Assembly: GCF_018417475.1 (NCBI RefSeq)
Contig: NZ_CP054856.1
Location: forward strand, 2,573,001 to 2,637,000
DNA from: Novosphingobium decolorationis
GTDB lineage: Bacteria > Pseudomonadota > Alphaproteobacteria > Sphingomonadales > Sphingomonadaceae
Direction: 5' to 3'
Length of the DNA stretch: 64,000 bases
Position 1 is the stretch's first letter, and each line of letters opens with the position of its first letter. The position numbers and the translations under genes were made by a program. Shown here in pieces: positions 17,804 through 30,717 of the stretch. Under the pieces are notes generated by a model. The model did not search any database. It was not told where the DNA came from and saw only the letters and a program-made list of their open reading frames with translations.

Positions 17804-18931
17804 ATGCCTGAGACCCCTCCCCCCTCGGTCGCCCCGCTGGCGATCGGCTGCGTCCCCGCGTCCCCGATCGGGCGCGACGTCGATGCGGCCTTGCGCGCCT
17901 TCTTCGTGGCGATGCCCAAGGTCGAGTTGCACTGCCACCTGCTGGGCACCGTGCGCAAGGAGACCTTCCTCGACCTCGTCGCCAAGTACGACGCCCCGCT
18001 CGAACGCGCCGAGATCGAGGCCTTCTACACCCGCGGCGAGCGCCCGGTCGGCGTGCTGCGCGTGCTGCGCGCGCTGGAGGACTACCTCCTGATGACGCCC
18101 GAGGACCTGCGCCGCATCACCTACGAGTACCTCGAGGACGCCGCGCGCGAGAGCGTGCGCCACGCCGAGTTCTTCTGGAACCCCACCGCCACCATCCGCG
18201 ATGGACGCCTGCCCTACGCCAAGGCCGTCGCCGGTATCCTCCAGGGCATGGAGGAGGCCGAGGCGGACTTTGGCATTTCCTCGCTCCTCACCCCCTCGAT
18301 CGACCGCGAGGCCCCGGCCGAGGAAGCCGTGTTCATGGTCGAAGAGATGATCGCCCATCCCCACCCCAAGGTCGTGGGCATCGGCATCGACTACCGCGAG
18401 GACAACCGCCCGCCCGAGATGTTCGCCAAGGCCTACGCGCTCGCCAAGGAACACGGCCTTCGCACCACCGCGCACGCGGGCGAATTCGGCATGCCCTGGA
18501 CCAATGTCGCGATGGCTATCGACACCATCGGCGTCGACCGCGTGGACCATGGCTACACCATTATCGACAACCCCGAACTGGCGCAGGACTATGCCGCGCG
18601 CGGCCTCGTCTTCACCATCGTCCCGACCAATTCCTACTACCTGCGCACGCTCGACCACGAGCGCTGGGCGCTCGACCATCCGATCCGCCGCATGGCCGAG
18701 ATGGGCCTCAAACTGCACCCCAATTCCGACGATCCCACGCTCCACCAGGTGACGCCGGCCGGGGCCTGGCAGCTGCTCTACAGCCACCTGGGCCTCGAAC
18801 TGTCCCAGCTGCGCGAAATGATGCTGAACGGGATCGAAGGCTCGTGGGCGAGCGAGGATCAGCGCGCGCAGTGGAGTGCGACCTGGCCCGGGGAGTTCGA
18901 CGCGTTGCTGGCGCAGGTGCGAGGGGTTTAA
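17804..18931 (+). CDS. Adenosine deaminase family protein
   Basis: This 375-residue metal-dependent deaminase has the zinc ligands HxH in KVELHCHLLGTVRKE, the HAGEFG motif, His in VDRVDHGYTI, and the paired Asp in LHPNSDDPTLHQ. The 33-residue N-terminal extension has no clear targeting signal, so it should act in the cytoplasm. It lies 32 bp after the permease and completes the purine operon. Adenosine or adenine would be converted to inosine or hypoxanthine. The exact substrate (adenosine, adenine or a modified base) cannot be told from the motifs. Confidence 0.85.
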   Translation: MPETPPPSVAPLAIGCVPASPIGRDVDAALRAFFVAMPKVELHCHLLGTVRKETFLDLVAKYDAPLERAEIEAFYTRGERPVGVLRVLRALEDYLLMTPEDLRRITYEYLEDAARESVRHAEFFWNPTATIRDGRLPYAKAVAGILQGMEEAEADFGISSLLTPSIDREAPAEEAVFMVEEMIAHPHPKVVGIGIDYREDNRPPEMFAKAYALAKEHGLRTTAHAGEFGMPWTNVAMAIDTIGVDRVDHGYTIIDNPELAQDYAARGLVFTIVPTNSYYLRTLDHERWALDHPIRRMAEMGLKLHPNSDDPTLHQVTPAGAWQLLYSHLGLELSQLREMMLNGIEGSWASEDQRAQWSATWPGEFDALLAQVRGV

Positions 18932-18940
18932 GAGGGATTT

Positions 18941-19148
18941 TCAAGGGGCCATCGCCCCTTGACCCCAAAATCGGCGACCTGGGTTTTCGCAGCCTGCACA
19001 GCGTGCGGGACGTGAGGGCTCGTATCAGAAGATTTTAGAGGGGCTTTGCCCCTCAATCTTCCAAGCCCCAGACTCTCCCATCTCCACCAACTCCGCGCGA
19101 ATACACTGCGCCAGACAGTTCGGGGAGCCCGAGGGCAATGACCCTCGG
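18941..19148. repeat. Intergenic palindrome array (alpha-beta-gamma)
   Basis: Between convergent genes lie three units. Alpha, TCAAGGGGCCATCGCCCCTT with GA, is at 18941-18962. Beta, GAGGGGCTTTGCCCCTC, is at 19038-19054. Gamma is at 19115-19148 (ACAGTTCGGGGAGCCC, then GAGGGCAATGACCCTCGG). The same units in the same order recur at 26713-26919. Each can form a strong hairpin without a T tract. Confidence 0.8.
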
Positions 19149-19164
19149 ATTCTCTCTCTTCTAC

Positions 19165-21003
19165 TCAACCCACCTCATCAATCCGAACCAGCAAAGCCTC
19201 CAAAGCAACCTGCTGCCCCTCACGCACGGCCAGTTCGCCCACCACGCCATCGAACGGCGCGACGAGGGTGTGCTCCATCTTCATGGCTTCGAGCGTCACG
19301 AGCTTCTGCCCGCGGACGACTTCCTCGCCCTCGGAAACGGCCACCGCGATGATCCGCCCCGGCATCGGCGCCAGGATCGCGCCCGAGCCTGCGCTCGCGC
19401 CATGGGCGCCATCGCGCCGCCAGTGGGTCAGCTGCCAGGCCTCGCCGCGTTCGGCGAGCAGGACGGCCTCGACCGGGTCCTCGCTCCCGCCCTCGAAGGC
19501 GATTTCGCACGGCTCGCCATCCAACAGGAAGCGCGCATTGCGCCGGGGCGCGGCGTTGAGGCGAAAGCCCAGCAACGGATCGGCCGGGACGAGCGCGCGC
19601 GCGGCGGCTTCCAGCGTCTCGGCCGAGGGCGCTGAGGGCTGCGCCATCTCTTCACCGTCGCGCGCGATGAGGCCGGTATCGACCGTGCCTGCGACGAACT
19701 CGGGATGTTCGAGCGCGCGCACGAGGAAAGGCGCGTTGCACTTCACCGGCCAGACCGCGCTCTCGGCCAGCATGTCGCACAGCCTCTCGCGCGCTTCCTC
19801 GCGGCTCTCGCCATGCGCAACCAGTTTGGCGATCATCGGATCGTAATGCGGTGAGACGGTATCGCCTGTCTCCACCCCGGTTTCGATCCGCCCGCCCGGC
19901 GCGTCCCCGAATTCGAGCATTTCCAGCCGCCCGGTGCTGGGCAGGAACCCGCGCGCCGGGTCCTCGGCGTAGAGGCGTGCCTCCATCGCCCAGCCCGAAA
20001 TGGAGAGGTCCTCCTGCGCCGCTGGCAGCGGCTCCCCGCTTGCCACGCGCAGCTGCCATTCGACGAGATCAACGCCAGTGATCTCCTCGGTCACGGGATG
20101 CTCGACCTGGAGGCGCGTGTTCATTTCCATGAACCAGATCTTCTCCGCATCAAGCGGCCCCGACCCGTCCGCGATGAACTCGATGGTTCCCGCCCCCACG
20201 TAGTCAACCGCCTTCGCCGCGCGCACGGCGGCGGCGCACAGCGCCTCGCGCGTGGCCGGGTCCATGCCGGGTGCGGGCGCTTCCTCGATCACCTTCTGGT
20301 GGCGGCGCTGGAGCGAGCAGTCGCGCTCGAACAGGTGGACGACGGACCCCTGCGTATCGCCGAAGACCTGCACCTCGATGTGACGCGGGGTGGCGATGTA
20401 TTTCTCGATCAGAACGCGGTCGTTGCCGAAGCTGGAACGCGCCTCGCGCTGGCATGAGGTGAGCGCGTCGGCGAAGCCCTGCGCCTCCTCGACAAGACGC
20501 ATGCCCTTGCCGCCACCGCCCGCGACGGCCTTGATCAGCACCGGATAGCCGATGGCCTCGGCCTCGCGGGCCAGCCGCTCGGGCGACTGGTCTTCGCCCA
20601 GGTACCCCGGCGTCACCGGCACACCCGCCTTTTCCATCAGCGCCTTGGCCGCATCCTTGAGGCCCATCGCGCGGATCGAGGCGGGGGACGGGCCCACCCA
20701 GGTCAGTCCGGCATCGAGGACGGCCTGCGCAAGGTCCGCGTTCTCGGACAGGAAACCGTAGCCCGGATGGATCGCATCCGCGCCCGCAGCCTGTGCCGCG
20801 GCGAGGATCTTGTCCCCGCACAGGTAGCTTTCGCTGGCAGGCGCGGGACCGATCGCCACCGCCGCGTCGGCCATCTGGACGTGGAGCGCCTCAGCGTCCG
20901 CATCGGAATGGACCGCGATGGTGCGTATCCCCATGCGCTGCGCGGTGCGGATGATCCGGCAGGCGATCTCGCCCCGGTTGGCGATAAGCAGCGCGCCGAT
21001 CAC
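19165..21003 (-). CDS. liuD: Biotin-containing subunit of an acyl-CoA carboxylase (methylcrotonyl-CoA type)
   Basis: The 612-residue protein has a biotin carboxylase domain (LLIANRGEIACRI, HPGYGFLSENADLA, VAGGGGKGMR, EMNTRLQVEHPVTE). A C-terminal biotin carrier domain holds the biotinylated Lys in LEAMKMEHTL. Paired with the carboxyltransferase encoded at 21320-22921 it would carboxylate 3-methylcrotonyl-CoA in leucine breakdown. A propionyl- or geranyl-CoA enzyme is possible. The GTG at 21003 overlaps the TGA of the DUF3088 gene, which fixes the start; upstream codons belong to that gene in another frame. No isovaleryl-CoA dehydrogenase is in the window. Confidence 0.85.
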   Translation of the reverse strand: MIGALLIANRGEIACRIIRTAQRMGIRTIAVHSDADAEALHVQMADAAVAIGPAPASESYLCGDKILAAAQAAGADAIHPGYGFLSENADLAQAVLDAGLTWVGPSPASIRAMGLKDAAKALMEKAGVPVTPGYLGEDQSPERLAREAEAIGYPVLIKAVAGGGGKGMRLVEEAQGFADALTSCQREARSSFGNDRVLIEKYIATPRHIEVQVFGDTQGSVVHLFERDCSLQRRHQKVIEEAPAPGMDPATREALCAAAVRAAKAVDYVGAGTIEFIADGSGPLDAEKIWFMEMNTRLQVEHPVTEEITGVDLVEWQLRVASGEPLPAAQEDLSISGWAMEARLYAEDPARGFLPSTGRLEMLEFGDAPGGRIETGVETGDTVSPHYDPMIAKLVAHGESREEARERLCDMLAESAVWPVKCNAPFLVRALEHPEFVAGTVDTGLIARDGEEMAQPSAPSAETLEAAARALVPADPLLGFRLNAAPRRNARFLLDGEPCEIAFEGGSEDPVEAVLLAERGEAWQLTHWRRDGAHGASAGSGAILAPMPGRIIAVAVSEGEEVVRGQKLVTLEAMKMEHTLVAPFDGVVGELAVREGQQVALEALLVRIDEVG

Positions 21004-21320
21004 GGGTGACGCTCCGGAAAGCCATGGCGAGTGTGGAGCGCGGCGAGCACGCTTTCGATATCGCCCGCAAAGCCGCCCTCGGCAAAGGCCAGCGCGGGAA
21101 GATCCTGGTGCGCTTCGCCCAACCGGTCGATCACCGCCGCACGCGGACGCGGCCAGGGCACGCGCACCACCTCGATTCCGGCCGCGCGCTCGGGGAAGAG
21201 GGCGAGCAGCCCCTCCACCGTCACGCAGTCCTTGCAGTAGAAGCGCCGCACACCGCCCAGCGCCGGGTCGGCCCAATCAGTGTCGAGTACGTAGAGAGTG
21301 TCCTTGGCCATCGTCATCAT
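21000..21320 (-). CDS. DUF3088-like protein between the carboxylase subunits
   Basis: This protein of about 106 residues ([19 protein letters not shown]) has YCKDCVTVEGLLALFPERAAG, a CxxC-containing stretch typical of DUF3088, a thioredoxin-like family of unknown function. Its ATG overlaps the stop of the carboxyltransferase gene (TGATG at 21318-21322), and its own TGA overlaps the GTG of the biotin subunit gene. All three are therefore translated in one coupled operon. The placement suggests a role tied to the carboxylase, but the family's activity is not known to me. Confidence 0.75.
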   Translation of the reverse strand: MMTMAKDTLYVLDTDWADPALGGVRRFYCKDCVTVEGLLALFPERAAGIEVVRVPWPRPRAAVIDRLGEAHQDLPALAFAEGGFAGDIESVLAALHTRHGFPERHP

Positions 21321-22921
21321 CACATCCTGAACACGCCGAACTGCGGCCTTGCGGGAAACGGCGCTTCCAGCGCGGCACCAAGCGCGAGGCCCAGCACGTC
21401 GCGAGTCTGGGCCGGGTCGATCACGCCATCGTCCCACAGCCGCGCGGTCGCATAATAGGGGTTGCCCTCGGCCTCGTACTTGGCGCGGATCGGCGCCTTG
21501 AAGTCCTCGGCCTCCTCCTCCGACCAGCTTTTCGCGTCGCGGTGGACGGTGGCGAGCACCGAGGCGGCCTGCTCGCCCCCCATCACCGAGATGCGCGCGT
21601 TGGGCCAGGTGAAGAGGAAGCGCGGGTCATAGGCGCGCCCGCACATGCCGTAGTTGCCCGCCCCGAACGAGCCGCCGATGATGACGGTCAGCTTGGGCAC
21701 CTGCGCGGTCGCGACCGCCGTCACCAGCTTGGCGCCGTGCTTGGCAATCCCTTCCGCCTCGTAGGCGCCGCCGACCATGAAGCCGGAAATGTTCTGGAGG
21801 AAGAGGAGCGGAATGCCGCGCTGGCAGGCCAGCTCGATGAAGTGCGCGCCCTTCTGCGCGGATTCGGAAAAGAGCACGCCGTTGTTGGCGAGAATCGCAA
21901 CCGGAAACCCGTGAATATGCGCAAAGCCGCAGACAAGCGTGGCGCCGAACAGCGGTTTGAACTCGTGAAATTCCGAGCCATCGACCAGCCGCGCGATGAC
22001 CTCGCGCACTTCGTAGGGCGCGCGCACGTCCTCGGGGATGAGCGCGTAGAGGTCCTCGGCGGGGTAGAGCGGATCGCGCGCCGCGCGGCGCTCCACGTTG
22101 GCGCGCTCGCCCGGCCCCAGGTGGCTGACGATGTCGCGCACGAGCGAGAGCGCGTGGGCATCGTCGTCGGCGAGGTGATCGGCAACGCCCGAGGTCCGCG
22201 CGTGCAGTTCGCCCCCGCCCAGTTCCTCAGCCGAGATGACTTCGCCTGTCGCCGCCTCGACCAGCGGGGGACCGGCGAGGAAGATCGTGCCCTGCTCGCG
22301 CACGATCACGGTCTCGTCCGACATCGCGGGCACATAGGCGCCGCCCGCCGTGCAGCTGCCCATGACCGAGGCGATCTGGGCGATGCCCGCCGCGCTCATC
22401 TGCGCCTGGTTGAAGAAGAAGCGGCCAAAGTGGTCGCGGTCGGGGAAGACCTCGGCCTGGTTGGGCAGGTTCGCCCCGCCCGAATCGACCAGATAGATGC
22501 ACGGCAGGCGGCAAGCCTTGGCGATCTCCTGCGCGCGCAGGTGCTTCTTGACCGTCATCGGGTAGTAGGTGCCGCCCTTCACCGTCGCGTCGTTGGCGAA
22601 GATCATGCAGGTGCGCCCGGAAACCTGCCCGATCCCCGCGATGATCCCGGCGCCGGGCACCTCGTCCTCGTAGAGGCCGTTGGCGGCCAGCTGGCCGATC
22701 TCCAGAAACGGCGCGCCCGCATCGAGCAGCGCTTCGACGCGGGTGCGCGGAAGCATCTTGCCGCGCGCCTCGTGGCGTTCCCGCGCCTTTTCGGAGCCGC
22801 CCAGCGCGGCTTGCGCCACGCGTTCGCGCAGATCTTCGACCAGAGCGCGGTTGTGCCGGGTGCGCGCCTGCGCCTCCGGGGCGCTGGAATCGAGCGTCGT
22901 GGGCAAGACCGGCCCGCTCAT
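21320..22921 (-). CDS. liuB: Carboxyltransferase subunit, methylcrotonyl-CoA carboxylase type
   Basis: This 533-residue acyl-CoA carboxyltransferase has family signatures [54 protein letters not shown] and [12 protein letters not shown], and a C-terminal [18 protein letters not shown]. The GGANLPNQ stretch and the length match the beta subunit of 3-methylcrotonyl-CoA carboxylase rather than propionyl-CoA carboxylase. It is the first gene of a coupled three-gene operon with DUF3088 and the biotin subunit. Confidence 0.88.
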   Translation of the reverse strand: MSGPVLPTTLDSSAPEAQARTRHNRALVEDLRERVAQAALGGSEKARERHEARGKMLPRTRVEALLDAGAPFLEIGQLAANGLYEDEVPGAGIIAGIGQVSGRTCMIFANDATVKGGTYYPMTVKKHLRAQEIAKACRLPCIYLVDSGGANLPNQAEVFPDRDHFGRFFFNQAQMSAAGIAQIASVMGSCTAGGAYVPAMSDETVIVREQGTIFLAGPPLVEAATGEVISAEELGGGELHARTSGVADHLADDDAHALSLVRDIVSHLGPGERANVERRAARDPLYPAEDLYALIPEDVRAPYEVREVIARLVDGSEFHEFKPLFGATLVCGFAHIHGFPVAILANNGVLFSESAQKGAHFIELACQRGIPLLFLQNISGFMVGGAYEAEGIAKHGAKLVTAVATAQVPKLTVIIGGSFGAGNYGMCGRAYDPRFLFTWPNARISVMGGEQAASVLATVHRDAKSWSEEEAEDFKAPIRAKYEAEGNPYYATARLWDDGVIDPAQTRDVLGLALGAALEAPFPARPQFGVFRM

Positions 22922-23057
22922 CGCAGCGCACTCTCATTTCGCAAACGCGACATCATCCTGTTCCCGTGCCTAATTTATTTTCGCGCATGGTGGCACAGGA
23001 CAAACGCGCCGCGCAAGGCAAAGGTTGCCCTGTGCGACGGGTAACGGGGGGGCGGTA

Positions 23058-26654
<3,597 letters not shown>

Positions 26655-26712
26655 GGGGACCTACATGGCGACCAAGGGGGGAAAGCGCAAATCAAGGGGG
26701 AAGAAGGAGAAG

Positions 26713-26919
26713 CTTCAAGGGGCCATCGCCCCTTGACCCCGGAACCGTCCTGGGCAGTTCGAGCCTGGAACGGAGCGGATGAAACGTGAGGATTGCGGAC
26801 AAAAATAGAGGGGCAGAGCCCCTCAATCCCTATCGAGACGAGACCTCTCACCCCCGAGCCACGCTGTCCGGCCCACCTGCGCTCGACAGTTCGGGGAGCC
26901 CGAGGGCAATGGCCCTCGG
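26713..26919. repeat. Intergenic palindrome array (alpha-beta-gamma), second copy
   Basis: Alpha (TCAAGGGGCCATCGCCCCTT with GA, 26713-26734), beta (GAGGGGCAGAGCCCCTC, 26808-26824, loop changed but arms kept) and gamma (26885-26919, GACAGTTCGGGGAGCCC then GAGGGCAATGGCCCTCGG). Order, orientation and spacing match the array at 18941-19148. The array lies between the 5' end of the 5-oxoprolinase gene and the 3' end of the M20 hydrolase gene. Confidence 0.8.
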
Positions 26920-26935
26920 ATCGATCCTTGTTCTT

Positions 26936-28153
26936 CTACCTAAATCCCCTCGCAAGGTACCGCTCGGCCAGCCCAGCCAGGAACAGCGCGCCCCGGGGCA
27001 GCACGCTCTCATCGACCATCATCCGGGTCGAGTGGATGCCGCAGCACTGGCTCCAGTCATCGCCTTCGGCCGCCACGCCCAGGAAGAACATCGCGCCGGG
27101 TGTCTTCTCCAGCACATAGGCGAAGTCTTCGGCGCCCATGATGGGGTTCGCCAGACGCTCGAAAGTGTCGGCGCCGAACAGATCCCGCGCCACGCCTTCG
27201 CCGAAATCGACCGCGCGCGCGTCGCACACGGTAACGGGGAAGCCCTCGATGATCTCGACCTCGGCGGCAAGGCCGTGGGCACCGGCGATCCCGGCGGCGA
27301 GCGCGGTCACCTCTTCGCGCAGGCGTGCCCGGTTGGTGGCCGAGAGCGAGCGCATCGTGCCCAGCATGTCGACATGGTCGGGAATGACGTTGTGCGCGCT
27401 GCCTGCGGTGATCTTGGAGATGGTGACGACGACCGGGTCGAAGACCGAAAAGCGCCGCGCGACCATGGTCTGGATGGCGGCCACGATCTCGCAGGCCACG
27501 GGCATCGGGTCCATCGTGTCGTGCGGCATCGAGGCGTGTCCGCCCCGGCCCCTGACGGTGATCGCAAGCTGGTCGGCCGAGGCCATCAGCGGCCCTGCCC
27601 GCCCGCCGATCATGCCGTGGCGCGCGTTGGGCATGATATGGAGCGCGAAGGCGGCCTCGGGCAGGGCGCGGGCCGTGCCGGGACCACCCAGGAGGCCGTC
27701 GTCGAGCATGTAGCGCGCGCCGTGCCAGCCTTCCTCGCCGGGCTGGAACATGAAGCGCACCTCGCCGGTCAGCGTGTCCGCCTTTTCCGCCAGCAGCCGC
27801 GCCGCGCCCGCCAGCATGGCGACGTGGGTGTCGTGCCCGCAGGCGTGCATCACGCCCGGAATGGTGGAGGCGAATTCGAGCCCGGTTTCCTCGGGCATGG
27901 CGAGCGCGTCCGTATCGCCGCGCAGGAGTACGCTGCGCCCCGGTCCCGCGCCCCCCTGCAAGGTCGCGACAAGGCCCGTGGTCGAGGGGCCCTCCTCCCA
28001 TGCGAGCGGCAGGTCGGCCAGTTCGGCGCGGATCTTGTCGCGCGTCAGGGGCGTGTGGAGGCCCAGTTCGGGCTCGGCATGGATCGCACGGCGCAGGGCC
28101 ACGATGCGCTCGGAAATGGCGGCGGGGCAGTCCGCCTCGAGGAATACGTTCAT
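26936..28153 (-). CDS. M20 family amidohydrolase (hippurate/N-acyl amino acid hydrolase-like)
   Basis: This 405-residue cytoplasmic metalloamidohydrolase has HACGHDTHVAMLAGAARLL, PGEEGWHGARYMLDDG (the catalytic Glu pair) and the dimerisation lid region (GRGGHASMPHDTMDPM). The metal-binding IMGAEDFAYVLEKTPG is near the C-terminus. It resembles enzymes that release amino acids from N-acyl conjugates. It may work with the neighbouring 5-oxoprolinase on blocked amino acids, but that link is only positional. The start ATG at 28153 is the first that precedes the conserved RIVALRRAIHAEPELG. Confidence 0.85.
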   Translation of the reverse strand: MNVFLEADCPAAISERIVALRRAIHAEPELGLHTPLTRDKIRAELADLPLAWEEGPSTTGLVATLQGGAGPGRSVLLRGDTDALAMPEETGLEFASTIPGVMHACGHDTHVAMLAGAARLLAEKADTLTGEVRFMFQPGEEGWHGARYMLDDGLLGGPGTARALPEAAFALHIMPNARHGMIGGRAGPLMASADQLAITVRGRGGHASMPHDTMDPMPVACEIVAAIQTMVARRFSVFDPVVVTISKITAGSAHNVIPDHVDMLGTMRSLSATNRARLREEVTALAAGIAGAHGLAAEVEIIEGFPVTVCDARAVDFGEGVARDLFGADTFERLANPIMGAEDFAYVLEKTPGAMFFLGVAAEGDDWSQCCGIHSTRMMVDESVLPRGALFLAGLAERYLARGFR

Positions 28154-28200
28154 GGCGCCATGATACGCACGGCGCGCAGGGTGTCGAGCGCTGCTGCGAA

Positions 28201-29544
28201 TCAGGAGGCCGCCGCGGCGGCTTTCTCCTCGCGCTCAAGGCGGCGCAGCGTGCGCAGCGCCAAGCCACCCATGAACAGGTACGAGCACGCCCCGCCGATG
28301 GCGACGCCCCAGGCGACGCCCGTCGATCCAAAGCCGATCAGGAAGATCAGGCTGATGCCCATCGCGATGAGTGCGACCACGCGCGCGAAGAGCGAGAGGT
28401 TGGCCCGCCCGGTCGAATGCAGCACCGGCTCGAACGAGACGCTGGCCAGATCGAAGCTGGCGCCGATGGCGAGCGGAACAAGGATCGCCGCGCCCTGCTC
28501 GAAATCGTCGCCACCGATGAGCTGCAGGAGGTACTTGCCCGCCACCAGCGCGAGGAGCACGACAACCAGCGCCGCGCCGCCCGCGATCTTGCTGGTCTGG
28601 CCGACCAGCTTGCGCAGTTCCGAAGCCTCGGACGAGGCGCTGACGTGGGCGACCTCGGCGTAGACCGAACGGGTGAGCAGGGTCGAAAGCTTGCTCATCG
28701 CCTGCGAGAGCTGCGAGGCGAGGCGGTAGAGACCGGCCGCGCTCGTGCTGACCCAGCCGCCCACGATCAAGAGCGGGCCGTTCTTCATCAGCGCGTCGAT
28801 CGAGGAGCCGAAGTAGGAGACGAGAAAGAAGTGGGCGAGCCCCTCGTTCTCGCGCAGGGCCGTGCCCAGGCGGCAGAAATTGGAAAGGCGGATACCCTCC
28901 GGGCACAGCCGGCGCGCGACGATCCAGTAGAGTGCAGCCTCCACGATATCGATCGCGGCCCAGGCGAACAGGAAGCGGGCCACGCTGGGTCCTGTAAACC
29001 AGATCACCAGTGCGGCGAGCAGGCGCCCGGTGGGCACCACCGCCTCGACATAGACCGCCGCATCGAAGCGGTTGAGCGCGCGCACCACGCCCGTGGGCGC
29101 GGAGACGAGCGCCCAGAGCGAAGCGCAGCAGAACCAGAAAGCGACATTGACGTAGGCCTGGTTCAATTCGAGCATGTGCCCGAAGCCGAAGATCGCGACC
29201 GCCGCAACCACGGTGCCGAGCACCGCGCCGATGGCATCGAGCCCCCCGCTCAGCATGGCGAGACGGCCAAAGCGGCCCCATTCCTTTTCATGGACGTGGG
29301 CACTGCCGTAGCGCACGACCACCCGCCAGGTCTGGAAACCGGTCAGCGCGATGATCGCCTGCGCGGTTCCGAAGATGAGCGAGAAGTGGCCAAAGTCCTT
29401 CAGGCCCAGGGTGCGCGTCAGGATGGCAAGATACGCGATGCTGCACACAGCACCGAAGCCCTTGCCGCCCAGCAGCCAGGCGGTGTTACGAAGGATCCGC
29501 CCCAGCGAAGATTCGGTCTTAGGGCGGTTGGGTTTGGCCGACAT
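28201..29544 (-). CDS. Polysaccharide/oligosaccharide flippase-like membrane protein
   Basis: The 447-residue protein has about 12 to 14 hydrophobic segments and the N-terminal arrangement of MATE/Wzx-type exporters (RILRNTAWLLGGKGFGAVCSI, LTRTLGLKDFGHFSLIFGTAQ). The start at 29544 (MSAKPNRPKTESS) is preferred; an upstream ATG adds twelve residues without a clear role. It would flip a lipid-linked precursor across the inner membrane. It faces away from the nucleotidyltransferase gene at 29696 with about 150 bp between starts, so it may belong to the same envelope locus. Confidence 0.75.
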   Translation of the reverse strand: MSAKPNRPKTESSLGRILRNTAWLLGGKGFGAVCSIAYLAILTRTLGLKDFGHFSLIFGTAQAIIALTGFQTWRVVVRYGSAHVHEKEWGRFGRLAMLSGGLDAIGAVLGTVVAAVAIFGFGHMLELNQAYVNVAFWFCCASLWALVSAPTGVVRALNRFDAAVYVEAVVPTGRLLAALVIWFTGPSVARFLFAWAAIDIVEAALYWIVARRLCPEGIRLSNFCRLGTALRENEGLAHFFLVSYFGSSIDALMKNGPLLIVGGWVSTSAAGLYRLASQLSQAMSKLSTLLTRSVYAEVAHVSASSEASELRKLVGQTSKIAGGAALVVVLLALVAGKYLLQLIGGDDFEQGAAILVPLAIGASFDLASVSFEPVLHSTGRANLSLFARVVALIAMGISLIFLIGFGSTGVAWGVAIGGACSYLFMGGLALRTLRRLEREEKAAAAAS

Positions 29545-29695
29545 TGGCGGGCATGTGGACGAGCGCGCGCCGACTTGCAAGCTGTCGATACACGCCCCGC
29601 GCGCAATTCAACGCGAAACGGCGCGTTTGCCTTTCCCTTCGCCGCGCCGCGCGCTAGAGGCCTAGGCCTCCCCAGCAGACCATATAGTGACCCCC

Positions 29696-30442
29696 ATGAT
29701 CGAACATGCCATCCTCCTGAGCGCCGGCCAGGGCTCGCGTCTCCTCCCCCTCACCGCCGAACGCCCCAAGTGCCTAATCGACTTTTCGGGCCGTTCGCTG
29801 ATCGCCTGGCAGATCGAGATGCTGGCGCGCGCGGGGATCAAGCGGATCGACGTCGTCACCGGCTTCATGACCGACATGCTCGAAGCCCACCTCGCCACCA
29901 TCGAGGACCCGCGCGTCGAGATCACGGTGCGCTTCAACCCCTTCTTCAAGGTCGCCGACAACCTGGGTTCATGCTGGATCGCGCGCGAGGCGATGCGCGG
30001 CGACTTCGTGATCCTGAACGGCGACACGCTGGTCTCCGAGGACATTGCCCGCGCGGTGCTGGCCGAACCCAACCCCTGGCCCATCGCGGTCACCGTCGAC
30101 GTCAAGGCCGAGGGCTACGACAGCGACGACATGAAGGTCGAACGCACCCCCGAGGGGCGCCTCGTCCATATCGGCAAGACGCTCACCGCCGAGCAGTCGA
30201 ACGCCGAATCGATCGGCTTCCTGGCCTTCCGCGGCGAAGGCGCAGACCTCTTCCGCGAAACCGTGCGCAAGGCCATGCGCACGCCCGAGGGCGTGCAGCA
30301 CTGGTACCTCAAGGTCATCGATTCGATCGCCCCCACCGGCAAGGTCGGCACGCTCTCGATCGAGGGCATGGACTGGGCCGAAGTCGACTTCCTCAACGAC
30401 ATCGAGATCGCGACCCAGCTCACCGACCAGTGGGCCGCCTGA
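29696..30442 (+). CDS. Sugar-phosphate/choline-phosphate-type nucleotidyltransferase
   Basis: This 248-residue NTP transferase has ILLSAGQGSRLLPLTAERPKCLIDFSGRSL (nucleotide-binding GxGxR and PK), the catalytic DFVILNGDTLVS and a C-terminal WAEVDFLNDIEIA. The length and the WQIEMLARAGIKRIDVVTGF stretch are closest to LicC-like cytidylyltransferases, which activate phosphocholine or inositol phosphate as CDP derivatives. A GTG at 29687 would add three residues. A CDP-alcohol phosphatidyltransferase is encoded nearby (31149-32312) and could use the product. Confidence 0.75.
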   Translation: MIEHAILLSAGQGSRLLPLTAERPKCLIDFSGRSLIAWQIEMLARAGIKRIDVVTGFMTDMLEAHLATIEDPRVEITVRFNPFFKVADNLGSCWIAREAMRGDFVILNGDTLVSEDIARAVLAEPNPWPIAVTVDVKAEGYDSDDMKVERTPEGRLVHIGKTLTAEQSNAESIGFLAFRGEGADLFRETVRKAMRTPEGVQHWYLKVIDSIAPTGKVGTLSIEGMDWAEVDFLNDIEIATQLTDQWAA

Positions 30443-30477
30443 TCGCGCCAGCCGGGACGTCAGAAAGATAGGTGATT

Positions 30478-30684
30478 CCGAGGGCCATCGCCCTCGGGCT
30501 CCCCATCCTGTCGAGCGCATGCGGGCCTGCCATCGGGCCGCGGGGTTGAGAGGATTCGGATTGGAGGAGGATGAAGGGGCTTTGCCCCTTCTGTTTTCCA
30601 CGCGCGCCTTCGCACCTGTTGCGCTGCGCTCCTCGCGCAAGCTCGCCAAGCCGGTTCCGGGAGCCCGAGGGCGATGGCCCTCGG
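30478..30684. repeat. Intergenic palindrome array (gamma'-beta-gamma)
   Basis: Between the convergent nucleotidyltransferase and HIT genes lie an inverted gamma unit (30478-30513, CCGAGGGCCATCGCCCTCGG then GCTCCCC), a beta unit AAGGGGCTTTGCCCCTT (30574-30590) and a forward gamma unit (30655-30684, TTCCGGGAGCCC then GAGGGCGATGGCCCTCGG). Here the outer unit is gamma on both sides instead of alpha on one. Confidence 0.75.
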
Positions 30685-30717
30685 ATCTCTCTTGTACCTA
30701 CGAAATGTGACCCCGGC

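Noticed and set aside
18941..18962. Alpha palindromes as simple Rho-independent terminators
   Set aside because: They lack a T tract, occur in a fixed order with two other palindromes, and are not restricted to the first bases after stop codons; a termination role is possible but not shown.
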